A model generated the notes under the pieces. That model saw only the letters and a list, made by a program, of their open reading frames with translations, searched no databases and was not told the origin of the DNA. DNA of 64,000 bases from Streptomyces bottropensis ATCC 25435 (GTDB lineage Bacteria; Actinomycetota; Actinomycetes; Streptomycetales; Streptomycetaceae). Positions 44,117 to 53,548 of this stretch are shown piece after piece. Location: contig NZ_KB911581.1 of NCBI RefSeq assembly GCF_000383595.1, positions 8,453,519 to 8,517,518 on the forward strand, given 5' to 3'. A program made the translations under genes and the position numbers. Position 1 is the first letter of the stretch. Every line of letters begins with the position of its first letter.

Positions 44117-44788
44117 TCACACCCGCCAGTCGGCGGAGTACTGGATGTGCAGTGAGGCGGGCACGCCCCGTCGGTTCCACGGGCGCGACCAGGGCCCCGC
44201 GCCCAGTTCCACGCAGTAGTGCTGGGCGGGCGGATGCCGGTGCGGGAACGACGGGGCCTCGTCGACGAGCCCCCGCAGGAGGGTGCCGTGCTCGCGGGAG
44301 GCGGTGGGGCTGCCCACGACGAAGAGCGTGTGCGCGGCCAGGTCGAAGGCGAGATGGTCGCGGTAGGAGCGGTAGTGCCGCCGTTCGTGGCGGATGGCGT
44401 CCTCCTCCGGGACGTCCCGCTCCGGCGTGCCCGTCGTCTGCGGCCTGCCCGCGTCGAGCCGTGCGCGCACCCGCTTCCACGAGGCGGTCGGAAACCCCAG
44501 CCTGTGGTGGAGCAGAACCAGGTCCAGCGAGACGGGTTCACCGTCACCGGCCGTGACGCCGTCGGGAGCGGGTTGGGCGCGGATCGGCAGATGGACCAGC
44601 GAACGGGCGGACCGGGCGGCCAGCGCCCACAGGGCGACCAGCTGTTCCGCGCCGGCCCGGTCGGCGTACATCGACAGCCAGTGACCGTCGTCGCGCAACA
44701 CCAGCCGTGCCGGTGACGGGACCGGCCGGATCACCCGGAACTCGTCGCCGCCCAGCCGGGCCCTGTGCACCCGCACCCGCTGCTCCAC
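44117..44788 (-). CDS. Hypothetical protein (223 aa)
   Basis: GTG 44788 follows GAGGTGAGGGGG by a few bases. The sequence has a beta-rich start (FRVIRPVPSPARLVLRDDGH), a helical middle (AGAEQLVALWALAARSARSL) and a His/Arg-rich region (IRHERRHYRSYRDHLAFDLA, then FPHRHPPAQHYCVELGAGPW). These His residues may form a metal or catalytic site, but no family is recognised. It is divergent from the GNAT-Nudix gene; a GTG at 44815 is also in frame. Confidence 0.7.
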   Translation of the reverse strand: MEQRVRVHRARLGGDEFRVIRPVPSPARLVLRDDGHWLSMYADRAGAEQLVALWALAARSARSLVHLPIRAQPAPDGVTAGDGEPVSLDLVLLHHRLGFPTASWKRVRARLDAGRPQTTGTPERDVPEEDAIRHERRHYRSYRDHLAFDLAAHTLFVVGSPTASREHGTLLRGLVDEAPSFPHRHPPAQHYCVELGAGPWSRPWNRRGVPASLHIQYSADWRV

Positions 44789-44902
44789 GCGCCCCCTCAC
44801 CTCTCCACTCTTCACGGCCTCCGCACGTCGGGGAGAACTGTAGGTCCGGTCGGACCGCTCGGTCCCGAGCCGTTGTCGGACCCCGTCGATAGCGTGCGGG
44901 CC

Positions 44903-45907
44903 ATGCTGCTCACACCCCTGCGCACCGCCGAGGACGGAACCGTCCCCGGCCCCCTCCTCACCGAACTCACCGCCCTGTACGCCGCCCACCGCGACTTCTA
45001 CGCCCTGAGCGGTGACTTCCCGGACGCGAACGACATCCGGCCCGAACAGGTGGCCGCGGCACTGGCGGTGGAGCTGGCCGACCCGGAGGCGGAGATCCTG
45101 CTCGCGCGCGACGCCGGAGAGGACGGCGAGACCGGGCGGAGCGGCGAGGGGCGGCTCGTCGGGGTCGCCATCACCCTCGCCCGTCATCCCGATCCGGCCG
45201 ACCCCGACCCGTGGATCGGGCTCCTGCTCGTCGACCCCACCGCTCAACGGCGGGGATACGGCAGCCAGTTGGCGAGCCTCGTCGAGGAACGGTTCCGGCG
45301 GGCCGGGCGCACCGCCGTACGGTTGGCGGTACTCGACAACAACCCCAGGGGCCTCGCGTTCTGGACGGCCCTCGGCTACGAGGTCGTGGAGCACCGCCCG
45401 GACCGGCAACTGGGGCGCCCCTGCGCCGTGTTGCGCAAGACGCTGCGTACGGCACGGCAGGCCGCGCGGGTCGCCGTACTCGACCCGGACGGTGCGGTCT
45501 TCCTGTTCGAGTACCACAACGAGGAGGTGGGCTCGCACTGGGCCCTGCCCGGTGGCGGTCTGGAGGCCGGTGAGACACCGCGCGAGGGCGCCCTGCGGGA
45601 ACTGCGCGAGGAGACGGGCTGGACGGACGTGGAGCCGGACGCCTTCCTCCACACCTGGACCCATGACTTCACCCGCGCCGGCGTCCCCGTCCGCCAGCAC
45701 GACCACCTGTACGTGGCACGGGCCCCGCGCCGCGAGCCGGTCGGCGGCCCCCTCGCCGGCGCGCGCGCCGAGGAGGGCATCCTGAGCTGGCGCTGGTGGA
45801 CCCGCCAGGAACTCACCGAGGCGAGCGGGGCGGTGTGGCCGCCCCGACTGCCCCGGCTGCTCACGGAGTTCGAGGAGTCGGAGCGGCCGCCACGACGAGG
45901 GGACTGA
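44903..45907 (+). CDS. GNAT acetyltransferase fused to Nudix hydrolase
   Basis: A 334-residue fusion. Residues about 1-185 form a GNAT domain (GLLLVDPTAQRRGYGSQLAS, then AVLDNNPRGLAFWTALGYEV). Residues about 190-330 carry a Nudix hydrolase with the box GGLEAGETPREGALRELREE-TG, intact for metal binding. GNAT plus Nudix pairs are seen in some actinobacteria and suggest repair or tagging of nucleotides or amino sugars. ATG 44903 looks leaderless, with GATAGC upstream. Confidence 0.9.
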   Translation: MLLTPLRTAEDGTVPGPLLTELTALYAAHRDFYALSGDFPDANDIRPEQVAAALAVELADPEAEILLARDAGEDGETGRSGEGRLVGVAITLARHPDPADPDPWIGLLLVDPTAQRRGYGSQLASLVEERFRRAGRTAVRLAVLDNNPRGLAFWTALGYEVVEHRPDRQLGRPCAVLRKTLRTARQAARVAVLDPDGAVFLFEYHNEEVGSHWALPGGGLEAGETPREGALRELREETGWTDVEPDAFLHTWTHDFTRAGVPVRQHDHLYVARAPRREPVGGPLAGARAEEGILSWRWWTRQELTEASGAVWPPRLPRLLTEFEESERPPRRGD

Positions 45908-45913
45908 CTCCCC

Positions 45914-47389
45914 TCAGGCCCGGGGCGGTCTGCCCTCCCCGTACAGCCAGTCCTTCCAGACCGGGCTCAGGTCCGCGTCCGGAGCCGCCTTTCCGGCGTA
46001 CTTCTCCACGTACGCCGTGAAGTCGGCCGTGTCCGCGTTGCCGTGGCGGTGGGCGGTCGCCCAGCCCCGGATGAGCGCGAAGAAGGCGTCGTCGCCGACG
46101 GCCTTACGGATCTTGTGCAGCACCATGGCCCCGCGCTCGTACACCGGGCTGTCGGAGATACGGGCGGCGCTCGGCGGCTTCGCGGGCGGGAAGTCCCAGA
46201 CCGCCTCGCTCTCGTCGGCGTCCTGGAAGTACTCGCCCTCGTACAGCGCGTCGAAGGACTCCTGGGCGGTGTCTCCGCCGTGGTCCTCCTCCCACAGCCA
46301 CTCGGCGTAGGTGGCGAAGCCCTCGTTGAGCCACATGTCCCGCCAGCTTCTCGGGGTCACGGAGTCGCCGTACCACTGGTGGGCCAGCTCGTGGACGAGG
46401 AGCGGGAGGCCGGGCGCGCCGGGGAAGACCGGGCGGTTCTGGGTCTCCAGCGCGTACGCCACGTCCTGCGGCCGGTCGACGATCGCACCGGTCGAGGAGA
46501 AGGGGTACGGGCCGAAGATCCCCTCCGCCCAGTCGATGACCTCGGGGATCCGGTCCAGGACCGCACGGCTGTCCTCGGCCTGGGTGGGATCGACGGCGAC
46601 GTACACCGGAAGCCGGCCCGCGCCCCGGTCCGCTCCCCCGCCCGCTTCGACCGTCGAGCGCCTGATCTCGAACCGGCCGATCGCGATCGTGGCCAGATAG
46701 CTCGCCATCGGCTCGGCGACGCGCCAGGTGTACGTCGTACGGCCGCCCTCGCCGGACTCGCTCGTCAACTCCCCGTTGGAGACGGCCCGCAGGCCCTCGG
46801 GCACGGTGACCGTGATGTCGTAGGCCGCCTTGTCGGAGGGGTGGTGGTTGCCGGGGAACCAGGTCATCGAGCCCGCCGGTTCGCCGAGGGCGAGGACGCC
46901 GTCGGCGGTCGGCAGCCAGCCCTCCCGGGAGCCGTCCGGGTCGGTGATCGTCTCCGGGGTGCCCGAGTACCGCACCCTCGTACGGAACGTCTCCCCCGCG
47001 CGGAGCCCGCCCCCGGGGGTGACCGTCAGCTCCTGCCCCGCCCGCTTCCAGCGTGCCGCCGCGCCCTCGACGGCGACCGACTCGACGTCCATACCCGACA
47101 GGTCGAGGTTGAACGAGCCGAGGTCCCGGGTCGCCCTGGCGGTGATGACGGCGGTGCCGCGCAGGCGGCCGCCGGACCCGGCCTCGGACGGGGCTGTGTA
47201 CCCGAGGGTGAGGGCGTAGTGCGTGACGTCGTAGCCGCCGTTGCCGAGCTGCGGGAAGTACGGGTCGCGCAGGCCCGCGGCTCCCTTGCCGGCCACGGCC
47301 TCGCCACCGCCCTCGGCGCACGACGTGAGCGTGAGCGCGAGCGCGACGGTGAGCAGGGCGGCCGGGACAACCGGGGCGGATCGGGACAC
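45914..47389 (-). CDS. Secreted M1-family metallopeptidase (lipoprotein)
   Basis: About 491 residues. Signal peptide VVPAALLTVALALTLTSC ends in a lipobox. The zinc site VHELAHQWYGD with WLNEGFATYAEW 18 residues on gives the HExxH-x18-E of gluzincins, and the N-terminal beta-sandwich (YDVTHYALTLGYTAPSEAG) is the M1 type. It should be an aminopeptidase held outside the membrane. GTG 47389 has AGGA eight bases upstream; ATG 47419 is also in frame. Confidence 0.92.
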   Translation of the reverse strand: MSRSAPVVPAALLTVALALTLTSCAEGGGEAVAGKGAAGLRDPYFPQLGNGGYDVTHYALTLGYTAPSEAGSGGRLRGTAVITARATRDLGSFNLDLSGMDVESVAVEGAAARWKRAGQELTVTPGGGLRAGETFRTRVRYSGTPETITDPDGSREGWLPTADGVLALGEPAGSMTWFPGNHHPSDKAAYDITVTVPEGLRAVSNGELTSESGEGGRTTYTWRVAEPMASYLATIAIGRFEIRRSTVEAGGGADRGAGRLPVYVAVDPTQAEDSRAVLDRIPEVIDWAEGIFGPYPFSSTGAIVDRPQDVAYALETQNRPVFPGAPGLPLLVHELAHQWYGDSVTPRSWRDMWLNEGFATYAEWLWEEDHGGDTAQESFDALYEGEYFQDADESEAVWDFPPAKPPSAARISDSPVYERGAMVLHKIRKAVGDDAFFALIRGWATAHRHGNADTADFTAYVEKYAGKAAPDADLSPVWKDWLYGEGRPPRA

Positions 47390-47426
47390 GTCGGCGATCC
47401 TATGAGGACATGACACCATCGCCTAC

Positions 47427-47927
47427 GTGCTCGACATCGGCTACGCCCTCTCCAACCGCTTCCCCGACCCGCCGCAGACGGACTACCGCCGCGCCGACGT
47501 GTACGCGCTGCGGCACGACCTGTTCTGCGGGGACGTCTACCTCGCCGACACGAAGGCGGACCGGGAGCTGTCCACAGCCTGGGGATGGGTGCCGGTGCTG
47601 GACTTCGCGTGGGCGCTGTGCGACATCGTGGAGCGGCTCGACCAGGACCCGGCCGGGTCCCGCGCCTCCCGGCCCCAGCGCGCGGAACTCGACTTCACCG
47701 AGTCCACCGACCGCATGCTCTTCGAGCGGCGCTTCGGCTGGGTGGACGTCGAGGCGGACTGGATGCGGGCCGAGGACCCCCCGCTGACCTTCTCCCACTC
47801 CGAACTCCGCCGCGAGGCCCGCGACTTCCTGCACGACGTGATCGCCGACCTCTGCGACCTCCACGAAACGCTGGCCGAGAACCCGGCGATCTGGACCCTC
47901 CAGTCCCGCTTCCCGAGGATGCCGTAG
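47427..47927 (+). CDS. Hypothetical protein (166 aa)
   Basis: GTG 47427 starts MLDIGYALSNRFPDPPQTDY. The sequence has conserved-looking aromatic and acidic motifs (ADVYALRHDLFCGDVYLADT, FAWALCDIVERLDQDP, WVDVEADWMRAEDPPLTFSH) and a helical C-terminus. It resembles immunity-like or DUF proteins of streptomycetes, without a certain match. It is divergent from the M1 peptidase. Confidence 0.75.
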   Translation: MLDIGYALSNRFPDPPQTDYRRADVYALRHDLFCGDVYLADTKADRELSTAWGWVPVLDFAWALCDIVERLDQDPAGSRASRPQRAELDFTESTDRMLFERRFGWVDVEADWMRAEDPPLTFSHSELRREARDFLHDVIADLCDLHETLAENPAIWTLQSRFPRMP

Positions 47928-47967
47928 GGGGCCTGCCCCGTTCGCCCGCGGGCCCGGTGGGGGCTGA

Positions 47968-48158
47968 TCGCGCAGTTCCCCGCGCCCCTGAAAGACACGG
48001 GCCCTGCGGGCCTGAAGGCCATGGCCCCGCGCCCCTGAAAGCCCAGGCCTTGCGGGCCTGAAATCCAAGGCCCCGCGGGCCCGAAAGGCAACGGCCCCGC
48101 GGGCCTGAAGGGCAGTGGGCGCAGCCCCTGCTTTTCAGGGGCGCGGGGAACTGCGCGA
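47968..48158. repeat. Dispersed palindromic repeat, expanded copy 3
   Basis: The 22-bp arms at 47968-47989 and 48137-48158 match copies 1 and 2. The spacer is enlarged to about 147 bases and contains several imperfect repeats of the motif GGCCCCGCGGGCCTGAAAG. No gene is present in the spacer. Confidence 0.88.
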
Positions 48159-48260
48159 GAACCCCCACCGGACCCGCGGACGGGGGTCGAAGGGGCGCAG
48201 CCCCTCAGGACGGGACGGGTAGGGGCGGCGGGGGCGAGACACACCCCGGCACCCCAGAGG

Positions 48261-48929
48261 TCACCCCTCCACCCGAATCCCCATCTCCCCCGCCAACACC
48301 GGCGCCAGATCCATCAACTGCGCCGCACTGATCACGGCCCCGGACAACCGCTCCACCCCCCGCACGATCTCCACCGACGCGGCCCCCCGCAGATCCACAT
48401 CCACGAAGCTCACCCCGGTCAGATCCACCCCCTTCAACGCACACCCCGCGAACGAGACCCGCTCCAACCGCGCACCCCCGAAATCCGGCTCGACCAGCAC
48501 ACAGTCCTCGAACACCACGTCCCGAAGCCGAGCCTCCCGCAGATTCAGGTAGTCGATCTTCCCCCCGCGCACCAGCACCCGCTCCAGCACGCCGCCGTGC
48601 AACTGCACCCCACCGAGCCGCGCGTCAACCAGCTCCACATCCCGCAGCGTCGCCCCGGCCAGATTCGTCCCCACCCCCCGTATCCCGGTGAGGACGGAAT
48701 CGAGCACCCGAGCCCGCTGCAACCGCGTCTCGTCCAGCGCGCACCCCGTCAGCGCACAGTCCATGAACCGCGCACCCCCGCCGTCCTGCCCGACGAAGTC
48801 CAGCTCCCGGAACTCCAGCCCGTCATAGTCCCCGTCGGGCTCCAGCTCTCCGCCCCCGAACACCTCCAGCACCGGCAACCGCACCTCCGGCCGCCGCGCC
48901 GCCTTCACCACCGACCTCGCCCGCACCAT
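48261..48929 (-). CDS. Pentapeptide-repeat protein
   Basis: A 222-residue right-handed beta-helix. Alternating A(D/N)L-type repeats run from about residue 60 to 200 (ALTGCALDETRLQRARVLDS, TLRDVELVDARLGGVQLHGG, GARLERVSFAGCALKGVDLT). Members such as MfpA mimic DNA and can inhibit gyrase; this copy is longer and without a clear ligand. ATG 48929; it overlaps the divergent region of the next gene. Confidence 0.9.
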   Translation of the reverse strand: MVRARSVVKAARRPEVRLPVLEVFGGGELEPDGDYDGLEFRELDFVGQDGGGARFMDCALTGCALDETRLQRARVLDSVLTGIRGVGTNLAGATLRDVELVDARLGGVQLHGGVLERVLVRGGKIDYLNLREARLRDVVFEDCVLVEPDFGGARLERVSFAGCALKGVDLTGVSFVDVDLRGAASVEIVRGVERLSGAVISAAQLMDLAPVLAGEMGIRVEG

Positions 48930-49080
48930 GCCCCCATCGTGCACCCCACCACTGACAATCCACATGACCTGCGCGAACGCCCCGCCGAAACCAGGCCATG
49001 TCACATTCCGGCCCCCTCGACCCGTCGTACACGTGAACAGCCACCGACCCGGCCGGCACCGACCCGAGGGAGCCCCAGCC

Positions 49081-50301
49081 ATGCGCACCAGCCGAACCCC
49101 CGCCCCCCTCACCGTCATCGGCGGCGGCTTCGCCGGGCTCACCGCGGCGATCACCGCCGCGGAGGCGGGCGCGAAGGTCACCGTGTACGAGGCGCACCAC
49201 ACGCTCGGCGGCCGGGCCCGGACGGCGGAGGGGCCGTACCGGACGAACGAGGGACCGCACGCGCTCTACAGCGGCGGCCCGCACTGGACCTGGCTCGGGC
49301 AGCGGGACCTGATCGGACCGCTCGCCCCGCTCCCGCCCCTGGAGACCGCCCGGCTCCGCCTGCACCACAAGGGCGCCCTGCGCCGGACACCGCCGTTCGC
49401 CATGCTCAAGCTCCTGCGCCCCCGCCGGGCGGGCCGGCCCGCACCCGTCGATGTCGACTTCCGCACCTGGGCGACCGCGCAGGCCGGCGAGGAGGCCGCG
49501 CGGGCCGCCGCCAACTACGCGGCGGTGGCGCTGTTCCACCACGCCCCGGGCTCCCTGTCCGCCGCGTTCGTGCAGGAACGGCTGCGCCGGGCCACGAAGC
49601 TGCCCCCGGAGGCGCACTACCCGCGCGGCGGCTGGGCGAGCGTCATCGACCGGATGGCGGCCCGCGCCTGGAACCTGGGCGTCCGGATGGAGACCCTCAG
49701 CCGCGTCGACAGCCTCGACGCCCTCGGCGGCCGGGCAGGCGGCGGGGGCACCGGCCCGATCGTGGTCGCCACCTCCCTGGACGCCGCCCGACGCCTGCTC
49801 GGGGACGACTCGCTGACCTGGCCGAGCGGCCGTACCGCCCTCGTCGACCTCGCCGTACGCACCCGCCGGGGCGACGCCTTCGCCGTCTCCGACCTGGACG
49901 CGCCCGGCTGGATCGAGCGGTTCACCGCGCAGGACCGCACGCTGGCCCCGGCGGGCGAGCAACTGCTCCAGGGGCAGTTCCCGATCGGCCCGCACGAGTC
50001 GCGCGCCGACGGCGTCACCCGCGCCGAGCACCTGCTCGACCTGGGTTTCCCCGGCTGGCGGGACCGGGTCACCTGGCGCCGCGAGGCCACCTCGAACGGC
50101 CGTACGGGCGCGGTCGATCTGCCCGGCACCAGCTGGCGGGACCGCCCGGCCGTGGACCGGGGCGACGACGTCTACCTGGCCGGCGACCAGGTCGCGGCGC
50201 CGGGTGTCCTCTCGGAGGTGTCGTTCAACAGCGCCCTCGCGGCCGTCTCCCTGGCGCTGGGCAGGAGGTCGAAGGCCCCCCTCGACCTGAAGCAAGCCTG
50301 A
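49081..50301 (+). CDS. FAD-dependent oxidoreductase (amine oxidase/phytoene desaturase-like)
   Basis: A 406-residue flavoprotein. The Rossmann motif VIGGGFAGLTAAITAAEAGA is at 12-31 and the following VYEAHHTLGGRARTAEG is the NAD(P)-like GGxxR segment, with VYLAGDQVAAPGVLSEVSFN near the C-terminus. The substrate is not recognisable. ATG 49081 with GAGGGAG upstream. It is convergent with the next FAD enzyme. Confidence 0.85.
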   Translation: MRTSRTPAPLTVIGGGFAGLTAAITAAEAGAKVTVYEAHHTLGGRARTAEGPYRTNEGPHALYSGGPHWTWLGQRDLIGPLAPLPPLETARLRLHHKGALRRTPPFAMLKLLRPRRAGRPAPVDVDFRTWATAQAGEEAARAAANYAAVALFHHAPGSLSAAFVQERLRRATKLPPEAHYPRGGWASVIDRMAARAWNLGVRMETLSRVDSLDALGGRAGGGGTGPIVVATSLDAARRLLGDDSLTWPSGRTALVDLAVRTRRGDAFAVSDLDAPGWIERFTAQDRTLAPAGEQLLQGQFPIGPHESRADGVTRAEHLLDLGFPGWRDRVTWRREATSNGRTGAVDLPGTSWRDRPAVDRGDDVYLAGDQVAAPGVLSEVSFNSALAAVSLALGRRSKAPLDLKQA

Positions 50302-50309
50302 GACCGCTC

Positions 50310-51722
50310 TCAGTGCCGCCCCGCCACCCGATCCGCCACCCGCGCCAACCGCGACGGCTCCCCCTTGTTCGACGCCGCCTCGCGCCGGTCGGCGGCACGG
50401 TACGTGGCGTACATGCCCCGCACCCCCGCCCACCGCAGCGGCTCCGGTTCCCACTTGCGGACCCGGTGGTTCACCCACGGCAGCGAGGTCAGCTCGGTGG
50501 ACCCGACCTGCCCGGAGTCCCGCAGGACGAGATCGCGCAGGGTGCGAGCGGCGAGGTTGGTGGTGGCCACCCCCGAGCCGACGTAACCGCCGGCCCAGCC
50601 GAGCCCCGTCGACCGGTCGAGGGTGACCGTGGCACACCAGTCACGCGGGACCCCGAGCACGCCCGACCAGGCATGGTCGACCCGCACCCCCGCCAGCGAG
50701 GGGAAGAAGCGCACCAGGATCTCGTACAGCGCCTCGATCGTGGCCGCCTGCGTACGCCCGTCGTTGTCCGTCCGCGACCCGAAGCGGTACGGCACCCCGC
50801 GGCCGCCGAGCGCGATCCGGTCGTCGGCGGTGCGCTGCGCATACATGTACGCGTGCGCCATGTCGCCGAGCGTCTCGCGGCCCTCCCAGCCGATCGCGGC
50901 CCACTGCCCGGCCGTCAGCGGCGCGGTGGCGATCATCGAGGAGTTCATCGGCAGCCAGGTACGCCGCTGGCCCCTGAGGTTCGCCGTGAAACCCTCCGTA
51001 CAGCGCAGCACATGGGGCGCCCGGACCGTGCCGTACGGCGTGACCGCCTGCCGCGGCCGGATCTCGGTCACCGGCGTCAGCTCGTGCACGGTCACCCCCA
51101 GCCGCTCGACGACGGCCGCCAGCCCCGTCACCAGCTTCACCGGGTTCAGCCGCGCCCCGTGCGGCGTCCACGTCGACCCCACCGCGTCCGCGACCCTGAT
51201 CCGCTCGGCCGTCTCCCGCGCGCCGTACAGCTCGCGGTCGTCCTCCCCGTACGCCCTCTCGTGCTCGTGGAAGGCCCGCAGGCGGCTCAACTGGGCCGGG
51301 GTGCAGGCGACTTCGAGTACCCCGCCCCGGTGGATGTCCGCCTCGACACCCTCCTCGCCCGCCACCCGCACGACCTCGTCGACGGTCTCGTTCATGGCCC
51401 GCTGCAACCGCACGGCGGCCTCCCGCCCGTGCAGCCGCGCGTACCGGTCCCGCCCCGCGACCCCGTTGTAGAGCCAGCCGCCGTTGCGCCCCGAAGCCCC
51501 GTACCCGCAGAACTTCTGCTCCAGGACGACGATCCGCAGATCGGGTGCGGCCTTCTTCAGGTAGTAGGCCGTCCACAGCCCGGTGTACCCGCCTCCGACG
51601 ATCACCACGTCGGCGGACGCGTCCCCGGCCAGCGGCTCCCTCGGGACAGGGAGGCCGGTCTGCGCGTACCAGAAGGAGATCCCACCGTTGACGGTGCCGG
51701 CCATCGCGTCCGAGCTGCTCAT
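50310..51722 (-). CDS. FAD-dependent oxidoreductase (DAO family)
   Basis: A 470-residue flavoprotein. VVIVGGGYTGLWTAYYLKKA binds FAD, followed by SGRNGGWLYNGV; the pattern is that of glycine/D-amino acid oxidase-like (GMC/DAO) enzymes such as gamma-glutamylputrescine or amine oxidases. A covalent link is not apparent. ATG 51722, with TTAGCG upstream, may be leaderless. Confidence 0.9.
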   Translation of the reverse strand: MSSSDAMAGTVNGGISFWYAQTGLPVPREPLAGDASADVVIVGGGYTGLWTAYYLKKAAPDLRIVVLEQKFCGYGASGRNGGWLYNGVAGRDRYARLHGREAAVRLQRAMNETVDEVVRVAGEEGVEADIHRGGVLEVACTPAQLSRLRAFHEHERAYGEDDRELYGARETAERIRVADAVGSTWTPHGARLNPVKLVTGLAAVVERLGVTVHELTPVTEIRPRQAVTPYGTVRAPHVLRCTEGFTANLRGQRRTWLPMNSSMIATAPLTAGQWAAIGWEGRETLGDMAHAYMYAQRTADDRIALGGRGVPYRFGSRTDNDGRTQAATIEALYEILVRFFPSLAGVRVDHAWSGVLGVPRDWCATVTLDRSTGLGWAGGYVGSGVATTNLAARTLRDLVLRDSGQVGSTELTSLPWVNHRVRKWEPEPLRWAGVRGMYATYRAADRREAASNKGEPSRLARVADRVAGRH

Positions 51723-51840
51723 GGCGGGACGCTAACCCTTGCCGAGGGCCTCTGTCTCCTACGGATTTCGTGGCCTGCGCACCGTCGCCGGGCCCGAAAT
51801 CGAAGGCGCCTCGGGCAGGCGCGCCCGTAGGGTCGCCCGC

Positions 51841-52728
51841 ATGACCGATGCCATCCCGGTACCGGAGGAACTGGCCGCCACGCTGGCGATGTTCTTCGAG
51901 GAGAAGGGGCGGGCCTTCGCCGCCGCCCTGCCGGGCCTGGCCGCCCGGTTCCTCGACCACTGGGGCCTGCGCCCGGACGGACCGGCCATGCACGGCATGT
52001 GCGCCCTGGTCCTGCCCGTGGTCCGCACGGCCGACGAGACCCCGGCCGTCCTCAAGCTCCAGATCCTCGACGACGAGAGCGCGGGAGAGCCGGTCGCCCT
52101 GCGCGTCTGGGACGGCGACGGGGCGGTACGGCTGCTGGACCACGACCCGGAGACGGGCAGCATGCTGCTCGAACGCCTCGACCCGGCCCGCATGCTGTCC
52201 CACGAACCAGACACCCACGCGGCCGTCCTCGTCATCGCCCGCCTCCTGGCCCACCTGACCGCCACCCCCGCCCCGCCGGCCCTGCGCCGCCTGGCCGACA
52301 TCGCGGCGGACATGCTGGACCGCACGCCCCCCGTGCTGGCCCGCGTCCCGGACCCCTTTGACCGCCGCCTGCTCGCGGACTGCGCGGCGGCGCTCCGCGA
52401 GGTCAGGGCCGAACCCGGCGACCGCCTTCTCCACTGGGACCTGCACTTCGGCAACGTCCTGGGCGCCGACCGCGCCCCCTGGCTCGCCATCGACCCCAAG
52501 CCCCTCGCCGGCGACCCCGCCTTCGACCTCTGGCCGGCCCTGAACAACCGCTTCGACCCGGACGACGTCCCCTGGCGCTTCGACGCGATGACCGACGTCC
52601 TCTCCCTGGACCGTGACCGCGCCCGTGCCTGGACCCTCGCCCGCCTCCTCCAGAACGCCCTCTGGGAGATCGAGGAGGGGCGCCCCCTCGACCCCGACGA
52701 CCTGGAACTGGCCCGCCGGCTGCGCTGA
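51841..52728 (+). CDS. APH(6)/hydroxyurea phosphotransferase family kinase
   Basis: A 295-residue kinase of the streptomycin-6-phosphotransferase/hydroxyurea kinase type (PF04655). Catalytic RLLHWDLHFGNVLGADRAPW near 195-214 and IDPKPLAGDPAFDLWP near 218 are diagnostic. The N-terminal VPEELAATLAMFFEEKGRAF agrees. Whether it gives resistance is unknown. ATG 51841. Confidence 0.9.
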   Translation: MTDAIPVPEELAATLAMFFEEKGRAFAAALPGLAARFLDHWGLRPDGPAMHGMCALVLPVVRTADETPAVLKLQILDDESAGEPVALRVWDGDGAVRLLDHDPETGSMLLERLDPARMLSHEPDTHAAVLVIARLLAHLTATPAPPALRRLADIAADMLDRTPPVLARVPDPFDRRLLADCAAALREVRAEPGDRLLHWDLHFGNVLGADRAPWLAIDPKPLAGDPAFDLWPALNNRFDPDDVPWRFDAMTDVLSLDRDRARAWTLARLLQNALWEIEEGRPLDPDDLELARRLR

Positions 52729-52811
52729 CCCACCCCCCTGGGCGCGACGTCCCGGGCCGGCTCGCCCCCGACACGCGGTCCCGGGCCGCCCACGCGACCC
52801 GGGACCCGCCG

Positions 52812-53312
52812 TCACTTGCCGCTGCCGCCGGGGACGCCGATGCGGGTGATCCGGTGGTCGCGGTCCAGGTCGACGACGAGCTTGACGGTCCCTCCCCGAC
52901 CCCAGCTGAGGGTGACGGCGACCTTGTTTGCGGTGGCGCCGTTCTTGACCGTCCACTTCGCCGGGACGTTCTGGGCGTGCAGGATGCCGTCCGCGTTGTT
53001 GCGGGCCTCCCACTTCTCCACCTTGCGGAGAGCGTCGGGGCGGACGTAGAACTCGCGGAGTTCGGTGGTCAGCCTGCCGTTGTCCGCGTCGAGCTGGGCG
53101 TCGATGTAGGCGCCGTAGAAGTCGGCGACCCGGGTCACGTTGTCCGACGACTTGCCGCTGATGGTCCGCTGCGCGACGGCACCCGCCGTCGTCCCTCCCG
53201 TGGTCGCCTCCGCCGACGCGGTGAGCCCCAGCGGGAGGACGACGGCGGCGACGAGGCCGGCGATCAGAGCGGTGCGGCGGACGTGCTTGCGGGTGGTGGT
53301 GTTGCTGTTCAT
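52812..53312 (-). CDS. Secreted hypothetical protein (166 aa)
   Basis: A signal peptide (VRRTALIAGLVAAVVLPLGL, cleavage near residue 35) leads to a small secreted domain: VADFYGAYIDAQLDADNGRL, WEARNNADGILHAQNVPAKW and VAVTLSWGRGGTVKLVVDLD. It is divergent from the membrane-anchored XRE regulator, 236 bp away, which may read it as a partner. No family is recognised. Confidence 0.82.
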   Translation of the reverse strand: MNSNTTTRKHVRRTALIAGLVAAVVLPLGLTASAEATTGGTTAGAVAQRTISGKSSDNVTRVADFYGAYIDAQLDADNGRLTTELREFYVRPDALRKVEKWEARNNADGILHAQNVPAKWTVKNGATANKVAVTLSWGRGGTVKLVVDLDRDHRITRIGVPGGSGK

Positions 53313-53548
53313 GAGCGAGTTCCCCCATGTCGTGTGGCGTTGGATCGAAAGTGCGTCGCGGTGTACGGGGCGGCCCCTCGACCCCTGGTGAGGGCGGCTC
53401 CGGCGACACCCAGAGCTTCGGCGGCCCGCCGGACCCACCACAACGGCCGGCGGCCCACCCGCAACGGTGGAACCGTCCCAGGCCCGCTGACCTCTCCTCT
53501 TGGAGAGTGCCTGGGATGCCGTCCTGGGATGCGAGGCAGGAGGAACCG

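Noticed and set aside
48597..53409. Two very long open frames (about 1077 and 922 codons) on opposite strands over five clear genes
   Set aside because: They overlap well-supported flavoprotein, pentapeptide and kinase genes and have biased composition; no domains are visible.
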